From Pseudogymnoascus destructans (taxonomy: Eukaryota; Ascomycota; Leotiomycetes; Thelebolales; Thelebolaceae): a stretch of 64,000 bases of DNA. Below, piece by piece: positions 21,284 through 31,979 of the stretch (within the stretch, counting starts at the first letter, position 1; each line of letters starts with the position of its first letter). The notes beneath the pieces were generated by a model, which was not told the origin of the DNA, did not search any database, and saw only the letters and a program-made list of their open reading frames with translations. The stretch covers positions 464,248 through 528,247 of the forward strand of contig NW_020167545.1 in the NCBI RefSeq assembly GCF_001641265.1, written 5' to 3'. Both the position numbers and the translations under genes were made by a program.

Positions 21284-22482
21284 ATGCCTTTATCCCCCGT
21301 GAACCACCAGCACCAGCACCGCAAAATGTCCTTCCAAACCACCGCCGCGCACTCCAGCCGCATCAAGAAATCCAACCCCGCCAGCGCCCGCCGCCCCTCC
21401 TCCGCCTCCGCCTTCTCCTCCCTCCCCCGCCGCAAACCCATCGCATGCGGCGCATCCAAACTCCAATCCCAATCCCAGGACTCCGACGATGACACCCCCT
21501 ACTCCTCCAACCCAACAACCCGCCTCCCCGACGCAGGTCTAATCCACACCCTCCTCACCGACCTCGCCCTCCGCGACGTCCCCCAAGCAATCCTCCATAT
21601 CACCACCCACACGTTCACACCCATCCCCCCCACGCGCTCCGGCCTCAGCTCCACCCGCACCGCCGAGATCCTGAACTACCGCCGTGCACTCCCCCCCGTC
21701 GCCACAGTATCGCACGTCCAAGCGCTTCTCCATGCCCCTACCGCCGTGGCGCGTGAGATCGCGGAGTTGACTGGAAAGGGAACGATTCGGAAACTCCTCA
21801 TCCCCGGCCGTGGGGGCGCGGGGGAATTGCTGATCCTAACGCGCGATCTGGAGGGGCTGGTGAACTCCTCCACTCTCCTCGACGAGGGCGTTAAAGTAGC
21901 TTACATTAAGTTACTGCGAGAGCAACCTACGGCGCTCAAACTCCCACGCTCGAGCTTGTCGCAAGACGCGGCGAGGCAGCTCATGCAAGCTGGTTTCATC
22001 ACAGCCGCGACTCCGACATGGACAGCTGCTGATGTCTTCTCCGCCCCTGGACAAGGGGCACGGGGGACGTTGGCGAGTTTAACTAGTATCGCCTCCGCTG
22101 CGCGCGGGGGCGTAGGGAAAGTCGGCAGCGAGGGGGTTGTACACGCCGCTGGCGGGAGCGGAGGCCGCGCCGGCGCCGCAGGGGGTGGGATGGGTGATTA
22201 CAGCGTCTCTGTCCCGAATGTGGGTGCTTATCTCAAACTCCTCACTTCAGCGCGAACACAGTTAGTCGGAGTACTGCAGAAAACTCGGTTCAGAGAGATG
22301 ACGGAGGAAGGGTTGAGGGAGCGGTGGGAGGGCGGGGTGGAGGGGGGGGGAGGGGGAGGACGAGGTGGTGGAGGGTGTTTTGGGGGGTGGAGTTTGGGTG
22401 GGTGGTGAGGGAGTGTGTGGGGGCGGGGATGGTGGAGGTTTTTGAGACGGGGAGTGTGGGGAGGGGGGTTAGGGTTATTTGA
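21284..22482 (+). CDS. STK19 (winged-helix) domain protein with C-terminal frameshift
   Basis: Fungal member of the STK19 family. Human STK19, once called a kinase, is a winged-helix DNA-binding protein in transcription-coupled repair. Conserved blocks: LPDAGLIHTLLTDLALRDVP, RSGLSSTRTAEILNYRRALP, AREIAELTGKGTIRKLLIPG and SVPNVGAYLKLLTSAR. The continuous frame ends at 22408 in a glycine run. The family's expected end (GVEFGWVVRECVGAGMVEVF, then ETGSVGRGVRVI and TGA at 22480-22482) lies in another frame directly downstream. One extra G in the G-tract at about 22338-22360 would join them. A homopolymer sequencing error or a real frameshift explains this. The start could be 21284 or the ATG at 21326. 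Confidence 0.82.
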
Positions 22483-22755
22483 GGATGGTGGTGTACGATT
22501 ATTTGGGGAGGTGGTGGAAGGTGGTGGGCTTGGGGGGGGGGGGATATATGTCCTGGTATGCTCTGTTTGGCAGCAAGGAGATGTGATGTCTTTCAAGACT
22601 GATCTTGCTCTGCATGGTATCAGAGAGGCCGTCGTCCCTGACTGAAGATAGCAAGGGCGACACGAGTCCGCCGTCCTTCCTACACGTCCACGTCCACCTC
22701 AGCTCCCCAGCAACGTGGCTGAGCACTCTGAGAACGTCAGCACAGTCTGGGGAGT

Positions 22756-22860
22756 GAGGCTGATGCGAGGGTGGCTGTGAGACTGATGGGAGTGAGGCTG
22801 ATGCGAGGGTGGCTGTGATACTGATGGGAGTGAGGCTGATGAGGCTGATGCGAGTGTGGC
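22756..22860. repeat. Tandem repeat, about 37 bp unit
   Basis: Two and a half copies of a unit containing GAGGCTGATGCGAGGGTGGC and TGTGAGACTGATGGGAGT. Confidence 0.8.
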
Positions 22861-23297
22861 TAGTAGTAGAGCAACTAGAGCAACTAGAGCACTAGAATGT
22901 CCATGTGGTACCATTCTAGCTATTATCTTCGCCTCGTCACTCTAGACGTTTAGTGAAGCCAGAGCTGACTGTAGATACTATACTCCTAGTTGTTGCGTAA
23001 GTACCTCTGCACTGTAGACTGTATGTGATGGTACTTCTAGTAAGACTAGTCAGCCATATCACCCTTCTTCTCTCGAAAACGCGCTAGTGCCGATGTGTGG
23101 CGCAGCGACGAATGGGAAACAGCCCTCACTACTCCGTACTCTCATCTTCAACTCTTCCTCAATCTCGACAATTGTACGATACTCTGTACAATTACACAAT
23201 TACTACTTAGAGACACAAGAGATATACACCAGCCATACATACACCCAGACACCCATACGCCAATACACCACAAACACCCCCCAGCGCCTTTTCACCT

Positions 23298-23350
23298 GGC
23301 CTTGCCTTGCCTTGCCTTGCCTTGCCTCGCCTCGCCTTGCCTTGCCTGGT
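23298..23350. repeat. (CCTTG)n microsatellite
   Basis: About ten copies of the pentamer CCTTG, with a few CCTCG variants. Confidence 0.85.
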
Positions 23351-23691
23351 TAACCTGACCGTAGCTGACCCCGTCCACCAAGCAGGCTTGCAACGAACAC
23401 ACACTCCCTCCCCCCATCACGACCCCAAACAAAACAAAACCGACACCCACATTCCCCAAACAAACCCTCACCAGCGACTCCACCGGCCGGAACTAGAAGC
23501 GACATCCGCACCTTTGCGCCCGCTTGTACCACCACCTACCCACGCCGCGCCTGCCTCGTCTCGCAATTGGCAACCTCGAGCTCTCCACGAGGGAGCCAGA
23601 CAATGAAGCGTTGAGCCATCTATCTAGTTCGGATGCCCCTCAAGCGCGACCTATACCCATCCAATCACACCCATCCACGGCATTGGCCCTC

Positions 23692-25758
23692 ATGGAGTCC
23701 TCCGACCAAGGATCCGCTCCCACAGTCCCTACAGCGCTCATGAGGAACAGCATCCCCGACTCCGCGCCGCCGCTGCTCGCGCCCAGCACACCCCCCACCC
23801 CCGACCAATCCACAACGCGCCCATTGAAGCGCAGCCGCATCGACTCGTCGCCCAATCCCGCCACCGTAGCTGCCATCGCTGACGCGGGCCTCACCGCCTC
23901 GCCACTAGCTAAATCGCCTCGTTTCGGCACGAGTGTGTCGCCGCGAGCCTCGCCTGGTGGGGCGGCCATAGACGACGAGCGCGAGCGCCTCCGACGATCG
24001 GAGCAGGCGAAGGCGGTAGCGTCGGGGAAGGCGCCAGGCAAGAACCCAGGCCATAAAGTCATATCAGCGCTCATCTCGGGGTCAGGCGGGCGACAGGACG
24101 CACCGGCGGCGACGACGACGGTGAGCGAAGGGATGGAGGTGGCGGCGACCGCGATCTCGATCCCGAGCCCGCTGCACTTTGAGGATAAATCGCAGAACAG
24201 CCCCGCGAGCGTGACGAGCCTCGGGAGCATGGCGAGCACGGCGCAGACGGCCACGGCAAGCACGACGGGCATTACGAGTCCGTCGAATATGATGAATAAT
24301 CCGGGAGAAGGGGGGGAGCATCGAGATAACGGAACGAACGGTGGCGGCGAGCCGCAGAGCGATAACCCGTCAGCCCGCGCATTCACATTCCCCGGCAACG
24401 CCCTCGTTCGCCCCGAAGGCTTGCGCGACCCAATGCGCGGCCTCTCCCTCCCCATGTCCGGTCTAAACCAGCACCTCGCCCCCCGCTCGCCCTCACACAA
24501 GAAACACAAATGCCCCTACTGCGACACGGAATTCACGCGCCACCACAACCTCAAATCTCACCTCCTCACGCACAGCCAGGAGAAGCCCTACGTCTGCAAC
24601 ACGTGCCAGATGCGCTTTCGCCGGCTGCACGACCTCAAGCGCCACTCTAAACTGCATACCGGCGAACGACCCCATATCTGCCCCAAGTGCGATCGCAAGT
24701 TCGCGCGGGGCGACGCGCTGGCGCGGCACGCGAAGGGGCAGGGGGGGTGTGCGGGCAGGCGAGCGAGTATGGGCAGTTTTGGCGGGGATGAGGAGTATGA
24801 CGACCCGCACCTCGGGGAGGATGGGGGGATGGAGGGGGTTCTCTACGCGGAGCCCGTGGAGGGGGATGCGGAGGAGGAGGAGAGACGGTATAGTTTACCG
24901 AGTATCAAGGCGCAGCATGTTCATGGCGGCGGTGGCGGGGGGCAGGATCCGTATGCGCCCCTCATGCGAAGCACGCCGAATACGTATGCGCCTTCTGGAC
25001 CGGGGAGGGGACAGTCGGGGCCTACGCCTTTTCATCACCTCGCGCAGGGGGAACATGGGAGTGGGAGTAGGGCCGGTTCGGGGGTGATGAGTTTGGTGGG
25101 GGGGTTGGGTTCACATACAACCATGTCTACCGCGCCTAGCACGGGCAGCGTCGCGGGGGGCAACAATAATAACGGGGGAAACAACAATCCCATGCTCTTC
25201 GCACAAACACCCATGACAGAATCACCCAAACCAATCAGCCCAGGCGCCATGTCCTCTCTCCAACTCGGCCACGACCCGGCCTCCACCGCCTCATCATCGT
25301 TAAACCGCCAACGCTCACCTAGTCTAGCTACACAGGTCCAACAACGGGATTTTGGACGCAGACAGCAGCAGGGCGGGGGGGATAGGATGGGATCGACGGG
25401 GGGACAGGGACCGAAATTACCCGCGCTGAGCGGTCTAGCCCCGCCCGAGGCACGGTTTATGGTTCCTAGCCAAGCTGGCGCGAATGGCACTTCTACCTCT
25501 ACCTCTTCCTCCACCGCATTCCGGGGGGCTCTACAGCAACAGCAACAAGGAGGGCCGGACGCTAGTAACAACCTCTTCTCCTCTGAACGGGGGGTGTGGA
25601 CGTATATTCAGAGTTTGGAGGAGAAGGTTGATAGGTTGACGGAGAGGGTGGTGGGGATGGAGGGGGTGGAGAGGCGGCAGGAGGAACGGATTAGGAAGTT
25701 GGTGGAGGAGGTGGAGGGGTTGAGGGGGGGAAGGCCGGGGTTGAATAGGACGGGGTGA
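23692..25758 (+). CDS. C2H2 zinc-finger transcription factor with C-terminal coiled coil
   Basis: Nuclear DNA-binding protein of 688 residues from the ATG at 23692; the in-frame codon at 23524 is TTG. Three tandem C2H2 fingers start near residue 274: CPYCDTEFTRHHNLKSHLLT, then CNTCQMRFRRLHDLKRHSKL and CPKCDRKFARGDALARHAKG, joined by Krueppel-type linkers (HSQEKPY, HTGERPH). The third finger ends in a Cys (GGC) rather than a second His. The N-terminus is Ser/Pro-rich with short TP/SP sites. The region after the fingers is low-complexity with Gly, Gln and Asn runs. The last ~50 residues (WTYIQSLEEKVDRLTERVVG, then RRQEERIRKLVEEVEGLRG) form a clear coiled coil, suggesting dimerisation. I cannot assign a specific orthologue. 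Confidence 0.85.
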   Translation: MESSDQGSAPTVPTALMRNSIPDSAPPLLAPSTPPTPDQSTTRPLKRSRIDSSPNPATVAAIADAGLTASPLAKSPRFGTSVSPRASPGGAAIDDERERLRRSEQAKAVASGKAPGKNPGHKVISALISGSGGRQDAPAATTTVSEGMEVAATAISIPSPLHFEDKSQNSPASVTSLGSMASTAQTATASTTGITSPSNMMNNPGEGGEHRDNGTNGGGEPQSDNPSARAFTFPGNALVRPEGLRDPMRGLSLPMSGLNQHLAPRSPSHKKHKCPYCDTEFTRHHNLKSHLLTHSQEKPYVCNTCQMRFRRLHDLKRHSKLHTGERPHICPKCDRKFARGDALARHAKGQGGCAGRRASMGSFGGDEEYDDPHLGEDGGMEGVLYAEPVEGDAEEEERRYSLPSIKAQHVHGGGGGGQDPYAPLMRSTPNTYAPSGPGRGQSGPTPFHHLAQGEHGSGSRAGSGVMSLVGGLGSHTTMSTAPSTGSVAGGNNNNGGNNNPMLFAQTPMTESPKPISPGAMSSLQLGHDPASTASSSLNRQRSPSLATQVQQRDFGRRQQQGGGDRMGSTGGQGPKLPALSGLAPPEARFMVPSQAGANGTSTSTSSSTAFRGALQQQQQGGPDASNNLFSSERGVWTYIQSLEEKVDRLTERVVGMEGVERRQEERIRKLVEEVEGLRGGRPGLNRTG

Positions 25759-26998
25759 TTGCGTGTGGTGGCATTACTATGGTGAAGGGAAGGGGGTGAA
25801 AGGGGCGAAAGAGAGGTGAAGGAATCTATGATGGGGATTGTGGCGTTTTCTGGGGGGGGGTTAAGATCAAAGGATGGGGATGGGGATGGGGATTATATGT
25901 TATGTTTTAAATTGGAGTGCACGAACTGGCCGGCACGGGAACTGGCCACGACAGGAACGGGGCAAGACAAGGAGATGCGGTCTGGGGAACAGCTCTTCCC
26001 GCGCGTGTGGTTGTGGTTTTTGATGATGACAAATTTTAACAATTTTTAGAACGGATCAGCTTATTGATTTTCTGCTCTGGTTGGGGAAAGGGTGCGGAAA
26101 AGGGGGGGTGTTCTTATAGATTTTACTTTTATTTGTTATTTGTTAATGATAGGAGCGAGCGGATTGGCCTGGGGGGGGTTGGAAATATTTTGGGGAAAGG
26201 GAAGGGGGGAGTGAGTCGTAGGAATGAAAAGATATTGTTTGAAATGTTTCATTGGCTATGCTGTGAACGGTGGTGGTACCTGCTGCACAGTACATTCATC
26301 TTCCTAACCCCGCACGCAGTACCCATCTCATATCAATACCATTGTCCGCCGCATCCATCCTTCCCTTATCCGCTTCATCCTCATCCGTAACTTAACGGAA
26401 TCTACGCTCCGCCCTGCGCCGGCGAAGGGCACACGTCATAGCTCGTGCGGACTGCACAGCCGAGCTCCCAGCTCCCACCACCGAGCCCAGTTGCACTGGA
26501 CTTTCCTTGGCAGGATCGACGACGTAGCGCAGTAGGAACAAGGTCAGCTTTGTTGTAGGGTTATCGAATCGTTGATGGGGTTTTTTGCTGAGACACGGAT
26601 ACGATAACTGCGGTTTTTGAGCTGGACTGGATAGACGACTGGACGACTGGACGACTGGACGACTGGACGACCGGATTCAAGGATAGGAAGACAGGATAGG
26701 ATAGGAAGACAGGATAAGATAGGAAGACAGGATAGGATAGGAAGACAGGATAGGAAAGGAAGATCGCCAAGGATAGCTCGCAACTCATAGGAGGAACAGG
26801 AAACCAGCTCGGGGACGAGAAAAGGACAATCTGGACTGGACGGATTACTTCGTCGGCCTGACGGCGGAACTGGGCGGTGCGCCGTACGAACCGAAAGGTC
26901 CTACCGAATACACCACTACCTCTCCTACCACTACACCGCCGCAGCGCACGAGACCACCACCGAAAGGACGAGAGAGACTCGACAAACGCACAAAGCCG
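25759..26998. other. Intergenic region with minisatellites
   Basis: No gene. It contains the G-rich 3' flank of the C2H2 gene, the repeats at 26630-26765, and the promoter and leader of the DGAT2 gene. Confidence 0.5.
26630..26765. repeat. Two adjacent short tandem repeats
   Basis: Five copies of a 9-bp unit GGACGACTG (26632-26675) are followed by four copies of a roughly 20-bp unit GATAGGAAGACAGGATAGGA (26686-26762). Confidence 0.85.
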
Positions 26999-28735
26999 AT
27001 GACGACGATGGCGATGGAGAATGGGATACCTACTGTTGCGGAGCTGGAGACGGTGAGGCAGGAGGTGAGGGAGGAGTTAGACCTTCCGCCCAAGAGCTTC
27101 GCTGATGCTGTGGTGGAGGGGGAGGAGGAGTTGAATGGGGTGAAAGAGGGGGAGACGGTGCTGCCGAATAGTTTTGCGGAGGTTGTGGTTGAGGGGGCTA
27201 AGGAGGGGGCGGATGAGGGGGAGAGGGTTGGTGGAGAGGGGAATAGGGAGACGAATGGGGATAAAAAGGAACAGAGGAATGGCGACAAGAAAGCACGGAG
27301 AGAGCAAGCAAACAACCACACAAACGACGACGGAGGCAAGAGCTACGCCGCAGCTGTAAGTCCTCCCCCAACACCCTCCCCTCACAACCCCCAAACTAAC
27401 CCCCCCCTCCAGCTCCTCCAACCCCCCAAACCCATCACTCGCCAGCGCCGCTCCAAACCCTCCACCCGCGCCCCCCCCCTTTCCCACCACACCTCCATCC
27501 ACAGCGCCGAGCTCTACTCAGACACGGAATTCGAAGACTCGGATATCTTCACCAATTATCCGCCCACACCCTCCCCGTCCCACTCTACTGAGCATCTTGT
27601 TTCTATCAAGACCCCCTCCCGCGCTTCATCCCCGGGGCCCCAGGATGGCGACCCAAACCGTACTGGCAGCCGCACCCTTACCTCCGGCCGCGAAGCGGGG
27701 AAAAACTGGCACGCCTCGCGCATCCGGTTCGCGCCTCTCAATATTCCGCTGCAGAGACGTCTACAGACTGCAATGGTGCTCGCACACACCCTCTGCATCG
27801 CGGTGCTAATCGGGACATTCCTCTTCGCCTGCGCGATTCCCCTGCTGTGGCCCTTGATCGTGCCATACATGGTGTATATCATGTTTTCCAAAGCCGGCTA
27901 TAGCGGGGAGCTGAGCATGCGGTCGCCGAGGTTGAGGGGGAGCAAGTTGTGGTCCCTTTTTGCGGGGTACTTTCCTGCGCGGCTGCATCGCACGGTGGAG
28001 CTTAGCCCGACGAGGAAGTATATCTTTGGGTATCATCCGCATGGGATCATTAGCCATGGCGCGTTCGCGGCGTTCGCGACGGAGGCGTTGGGGTTTGCGC
28101 AGCTGTTTCCGGGGATTACGAATTCCCTGCTCACGCTGGATAGTAACTTCCGCATACCGTTTTATAGGGAGTACATACTCGCCCTGGGGCTCGCGAGCGT
28201 GAGCAGACAGAGCTGCGAGAATTTACTTAGTAGGGGGGGGTTGAATGGGGAGGGGATGGGGAGGGCGATTACAATCGTCGTTGGCGGCGCCCGGGAGTCC
28301 CTCGACGCGCGTCCAGGTACGTTGAGGCTCGTACTGCGCCGGCGGTACGGCTTCGTCAAGATGGCTCTCCGCACGGGGGCTGATCTGGTCCCCGTCCTCG
28401 GGTTCGGAGAGAACGAACTCTACGACCAATTCAGCGTGGAAGGCCGCCCGTGGATCCGGCGGGGGCAGGATTTGCTCAAGCGCACGCTGGGTTGGACGCT
28501 GCCGCTGTTTCATGCGAGGGGGGTGTTTAATTATGATGTTGGACTGGTGTCGTATAGGCGCGCGGTGAATGTGGTGGTGGGGAGGCCGATTCCGGTGAGG
28601 CAGAATAGGATGCCGAGTGTGGAGGAGGTGGAGGAGTTGCACGAGAGGTACTGTGAGGAGTTGGTGAGGTTGTGGGAGACGTGGAAGGATGATTTTGCCC
28701 AGGGGAGGGCGGAGGAGATGAGGATTGGTGATTAA
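26999..28735 (+). CDS. DGA1: Diacylglycerol O-acyltransferase, DGAT2/Dga1 type
   Basis: Membrane enzyme of the ER and lipid droplet that acylates diacylglycerol to triacylglycerol. Exons are 26999-27355 and 27413-28735, giving 559 residues. The 57-nt intron (GTAAGT..CTCCAG, branch CTAAC) is a multiple of three, so the unspliced frame is also open. An unusually long acidic, then Ser/Pro-rich N-terminus (about 250 residues) contains two KSFADAVVEG/NSFAEVVVEG repeats. Two adjacent hydrophobic segments follow (MVLAHTLCIAVLIGTFLFAC and the next helix). Then come the catalytic YHPHGI motif near residue 326, TLDSNFRIPFYREY, GGARESLDARPG and RYGFVKMALRTGADLVPVLG, all DGAT2 signatures. The N-terminal extension is longer than in yeast Dga1. 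Confidence 0.93.
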   Translation: MTTMAMENGIPTVAELETVRQEVREELDLPPKSFADAVVEGEEELNGVKEGETVLPNSFAEVVVEGAKEGADEGERVGGEGNRETNGDKKEQRNGDKKARREQANNHTNDDGGKSYAAAVSPPPTPSPHNPQTNPPLQLLQPPKPITRQRRSKPSTRAPPLSHHTSIHSAELYSDTEFEDSDIFTNYPPTPSPSHSTEHLVSIKTPSRASSPGPQDGDPNRTGSRTLTSGREAGKNWHASRIRFAPLNIPLQRRLQTAMVLAHTLCIAVLIGTFLFACAIPLLWPLIVPYMVYIMFSKAGYSGELSMRSPRLRGSKLWSLFAGYFPARLHRTVELSPTRKYIFGYHPHGIISHGAFAAFATEALGFAQLFPGITNSLLTLDSNFRIPFYREYILALGLASVSRQSCENLLSRGGLNGEGMGRAITIVVGGARESLDARPGTLRLVLRRRYGFVKMALRTGADLVPVLGFGENELYDQFSVEGRPWIRRGQDLLKRTLGWTLPLFHARGVFNYDVGLVSYRRAVNVVVGRPIPVRQNRMPSVEEVEELHERYCEELVRLWETWKDDFAQGRAEEMRIGD

Positions 28736-29015
28736 GGGGTTGTTCTGGAGGGAGAGGTGGGATTGAGGATGAACATTTCTTGGGGAAATGGATGGAGGAG
28801 ACATGGAGCGAGTATTGGGAGGATGATTGCTTGAGGATTACTCGAGGAGTTGATGAGCTGAAGGGAGGTACATAAGTTACCATATAATCATATGGGACTC
28901 AATATTTATATACCATAGCTAGAGTGTATTTCCGAATTAACTGGCGTTCAACTGGACAATAGAGGGTGGATGAAGCGTGAAAAAGAAAGGGGGCAGAAAG
29001 CTTACATGTACGGAG
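28736..29015. other. 3' flank of the DGAT2 gene and boundary of a transposon island
   Basis: Nothing recognised apart from a short AT-rich tract. Gypsy LTR homology begins at about 29016. Confidence 0.5.
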
Positions 29016-29301
29016 CTAGCCACCCAAGGAAGGGATGATTTTACTAAGACAACACACTGTCTTAGGAAACAGAGCCAAAGGGTTGTAGCTTAGACTATTC
29101 CACAATGCAGCAATCAGGTGTACAATGTAGTGAAGTGGTTCAGACAAGTTGTAACAAATGTTGAGTCTGAGAACTCAGGGGTAAGTCAGAGGTTAGCACC
29201 TCACTGACTTTTCAGAAACAAAGAATAACAAGATCAATGCTTGGAAGCTTGGAAAAGACATAGAAGTATGTGCTAGTCGATTTACTGTATTGTCTGCTTG
29301 A
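29016..29301 (+). mobile_element. Truncated gypsy LTR, family 2
   Basis: Matches the LTR at 18766 from CTAGCCACCCAAGG to TTTACTGTATTGTCTGCTTG and stops abruptly at both ends. It abuts reverse-transcriptase sequence of the opposite orientation, so the junction is a rearrangement. Confidence 0.75.
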
Positions 29302-29440
29302 GATAGCTTCCCTAAGTCTTGTCTAACATGTAGAACATGCTCTTGAGTGTCTAAAGAGTATATAAGAATGTCGTCTAAGTAGACAACAACAAAGATATCC
29401 AAGTAAGGTCTTAGAATATCATTCATGAGAGCTTGGAAAG

Positions 29441-29679
29441 TGTAAGGACACAGGGCACCCAGCTCACAGTAATAGCATATGAGAGTGCGAGTCGGAGGCT
29501 AAAATCCTATAGGTCTACTATGAAGGATACAAAAAAGATGATGAGGAACCCCCTTGGGTCAATTTCCTCAAGTACCCGAAACAGGTCCGACTCGGCTAAC
29601 CTGCCCTTACTCTCCCCACGTGACCGTAACCTGCCCGACTCTGATCCCTTCCGTCACTGAGGGTGGAGGCATCCTTACA
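29441..29679 (+). mobile_element. Solo-LTR-like element, family 1, with GAAAG target duplication
   Basis: Starts TGTAAGGACACAGGG and ends GGCATCCTTACA, 239 bp, flanked by GAAAG at 29436-29440 and 29680-29684. It sits inside the reverse-transcriptase remnant, in the orientation opposite to it. Confidence 0.9.
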
Positions 29680-30022
29680 GAAAGAAGCAGGTGCATTGGC
29701 AAGCCCAAAAGGCATTACCTGGTATTCAAAATGACCATAGCGTGTTCTGAATGATTCCACTCATTACCTTCCTTGATGCATATCAGGTTATAAGCTCCCC
29801 TGAGATCTAACTTAGTAAAGAACCTTGCTGAAGAGAGCCTATCTATGAGCTCAGGGATAAGGGGTAAAGCATATCTGTTTTTAACAGTGACTGCATTAAG
29901 GCCCCTATAATAAACACGAGACGCAAGGAGCCATCTTTCTTCTTGACAAAGAGAATGGGCGCTCCTGCTGGTGAGGAAGAAGGTCTGATAAAGCCAGAAC
30001 TAAGGTTCTCATCTAGGTATTC

Positions 30023-30271
30023 TGTAAGGATGCCTGTCCCTCAGTGACGGAAAGGATCTGAGTTGGGCAGGTTACGATCACATGATAAGAGTAAAGGCAG
30101 GTTAGCCGAGTCGGACCCGTTTCGGGTACTTGAGGAGATTGACCCAACGGGGGTTCCTCTCTTCATCTTTTTTGTATCCTTCGTAGTAGACCTATAGGAT
30201 AGCATCCGTTTAGCCTCCGACTTGCACTCTCATATGCTATTACTGTGAGCTGGGTGCCCTGTGTCCTTACA
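30023..30271 (-). mobile_element. Solo-LTR-like element, family 1, with TATTC target duplication
   Basis: On the + strand it starts TGTAAGGATGCCTGTCCC and ends GTGTCCTTACA (reverse orientation), 249 bp, flanked by TATTC at 30018-30022 and 30272-30276. It splits the reverse-transcriptase frame between TLGEY and EYLDEN. Confidence 0.9.
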
Positions 30272-30537
30272 TATTCTCCGAGAGTTTTCAGCTCTAATTC
30301 AGATAGAGAGTAGATAGGGCCATAGGGAGGCCTTGAGCCTTCTGCAAGTGGTATCTCATGGTCATAAGGCTGGTGCTTTGGCAAAATTGATGCCTTTGCC
30401 TTGTCAAAAAGGTGTTTTGTAGTCTTGGTATGCTAAAGGCAAAATGACCTCCTGAGATGATTTCTCCAAATCTGAAGTAGCTGCTATCTCCAGGACAGGT
30501 TGGAAAGGTTTAACCCATATCAGAGATGATATATCGT

Positions 30538-31010
30538 CCATAGTGTCATACTGACATTCGTTGCACTCAGTTTGCTATCAAACTCAAGAGCAAACTTAGA
30601 AATCTCCTCCTCAAACCTACAAGTCACTATGATTGTCACACCAACAACAAGAGCAATACTACTTAACGATTGCTACAACCCTCTATGATTCATTACATGT
30701 CATTGCTCCTTAGTTACTGGGCCGATATGACCACATAGCATATCTCTACAACCCTCTATGATTCATTACATGTCATTGCTCCTTAGTTACTGGGCTAATA
30801 CTACACATGACATATCTGTCATACTGACATTCGTTGCACTCAGTTTGCTATCAAACTCAAGAGCAAACTTGGAAATCTCCTCCTCAAACCTACAAGTCAC
30901 TATACATATTTTGGCTTATCACACCAACAACAATAGCAATACTACTCAACGATTGCTACAACCATCTATGATTCATTACACGTCATCGCTCCTTAGTTAC
31001 TGGGCCGATA
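30538..31010 (-). mobile_element. Rearranged gypsy LTR fragments, reverse orientation
   Basis: Two partial copies of the LTR's 3' half in reverse orientation, each beginning near CATACTGACATTCGTTGCAC and running through TACAAGTCACTAT to GTTACTGGGC. Between them the segment CTCTATGATTCATTACATGT is repeated. Confidence 0.7.
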
Positions 31011-31011
31011 T

Positions 31012-31974
31012 TGTAATGGTGGGTGCACCAGATTGTAATGGTGGGTGCACCAGATGTGAGAATCTAGCCACCCAAGGAAGGGATGAATTTACTAAGACAA
31101 CACACTGTCTTAGAAAACAGAGCCAAAGGGTTGTAGCTTAGACTATTCCACAATGCAGCAATCAGGTGTATGATGTAGTGGAGTGGTTTAGACAAGTTGT
31201 AACAAATGTTGAGTCTGAGAACTCAGGGATAAGTCAGAGGTTAGCACCTCACTGACTTTTCAGAAACAAGGAGTAACAAGATGAATGCTTGGAAGCTTGT
31301 AAAAGACGTGGAAGTATGTGATAGTCGATTTACTGTATTGCCTGCTTGCCCTTTCTTAAGGAAAGGGCAATCCTATTTATGCCAAAGGAGTGTACTTCTC
31401 TCATTTTCCATGACTTTCCATGACTAACCAGGCTTGGTAAATGTATTAGAAATCAAGTGCGACCCACAACTAGCTTGCTAATCATGTAGTGAACGTAAGA
31501 GAATCCCATAGAACCATCTCTTGGGTTCCTAGCCTATAGGAAGTGAAAAGGAGGTCCAAGGTCAGAGTACCTATAGACAAATTATGTCATAACTTAACCA
31601 ATATTGTGGGTAACTAAGGAGCGATGACGTGTAATGAATCATAGAGGGTTGTAGAAGCTTCTAGAGCCATCGTTCATGTTCCTAGGCCTCTAGTTGGTAG
31701 AGATATGCCATGTGGTAGTATTGGCCCACCCCCTTAAGGAGGAGATTTTCTTAATAACTTGTTCAATGAGTGTCCAAATGATATGCCGTGATGTATGTAG
31801 CATAAACAGATGTAGTAGAAGAGTTTGCAGCAATCGTTGAGTAGTATTGCTTCTGTTGTTGGTGTGATAAGCCAAGATATGTATGGTGACTTGTAGGTTT
31901 GAGGAGGAGATTTCTAAGTTTGCTCTTGAGTTTGATAGCAAACTGAGTGCAACGAATGTCAGTATGACAGATAT
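31012..31974 (+). mobile_element. Gypsy LTR, family 2, forward copy
   Basis: Starts TGTAATGGTGGGTGCACCAG with a 21-bp duplication of its own start (31012 and 31033), and ends GTCAGTATGACA. An extra segment of about 150 bp near 31660-31830 is absent from the copy at 18766. Confidence 0.75.
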
Positions 31975-31979
31975 TACCA

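Larger units (their letters stand above)
22483..23691. other. Intergenic region and 5' leader of the C2H2 gene
   Basis: Contains GAGGCTGATGCGAGGGTGGC repeats (22756-22860) and a CCTTG run (23298-23350). The frame upstream of 23692 is open, but its first codon is TTG. Confidence 0.5.
29302..30535 (-). pseudogene. Ty3/gypsy reverse transcriptase, degenerate
   Basis: Read on the minus strand from high to low coordinates: PYGPIYSLSELELKTLGEY, then after an insertion EYLDENLSSGFIRPSSSPAG and APILFVKKKDGSLRL, a decayed middle, and after a second insertion FQALMNDILRPYLDIFVVVY directly followed by LDDILIYS, the catalytic Y-L-D-D box. These are the RT fingers and palm of a Ty3/gypsy polyprotein. Two family-1 elements interrupt it, each with its own target duplication, and several stops and frameshifts are present. 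RNase H and integrase are absent. Sequence homology ends at 29302 where an LTR fragment begins. Confidence 0.85.

Noticed and set aside
23524..23691. Upstream extension of the C2H2 protein
   Set aside because: It begins with TTG and no in-frame ATG occurs before 23692; an upstream coding exon cannot be excluded but is not supported.
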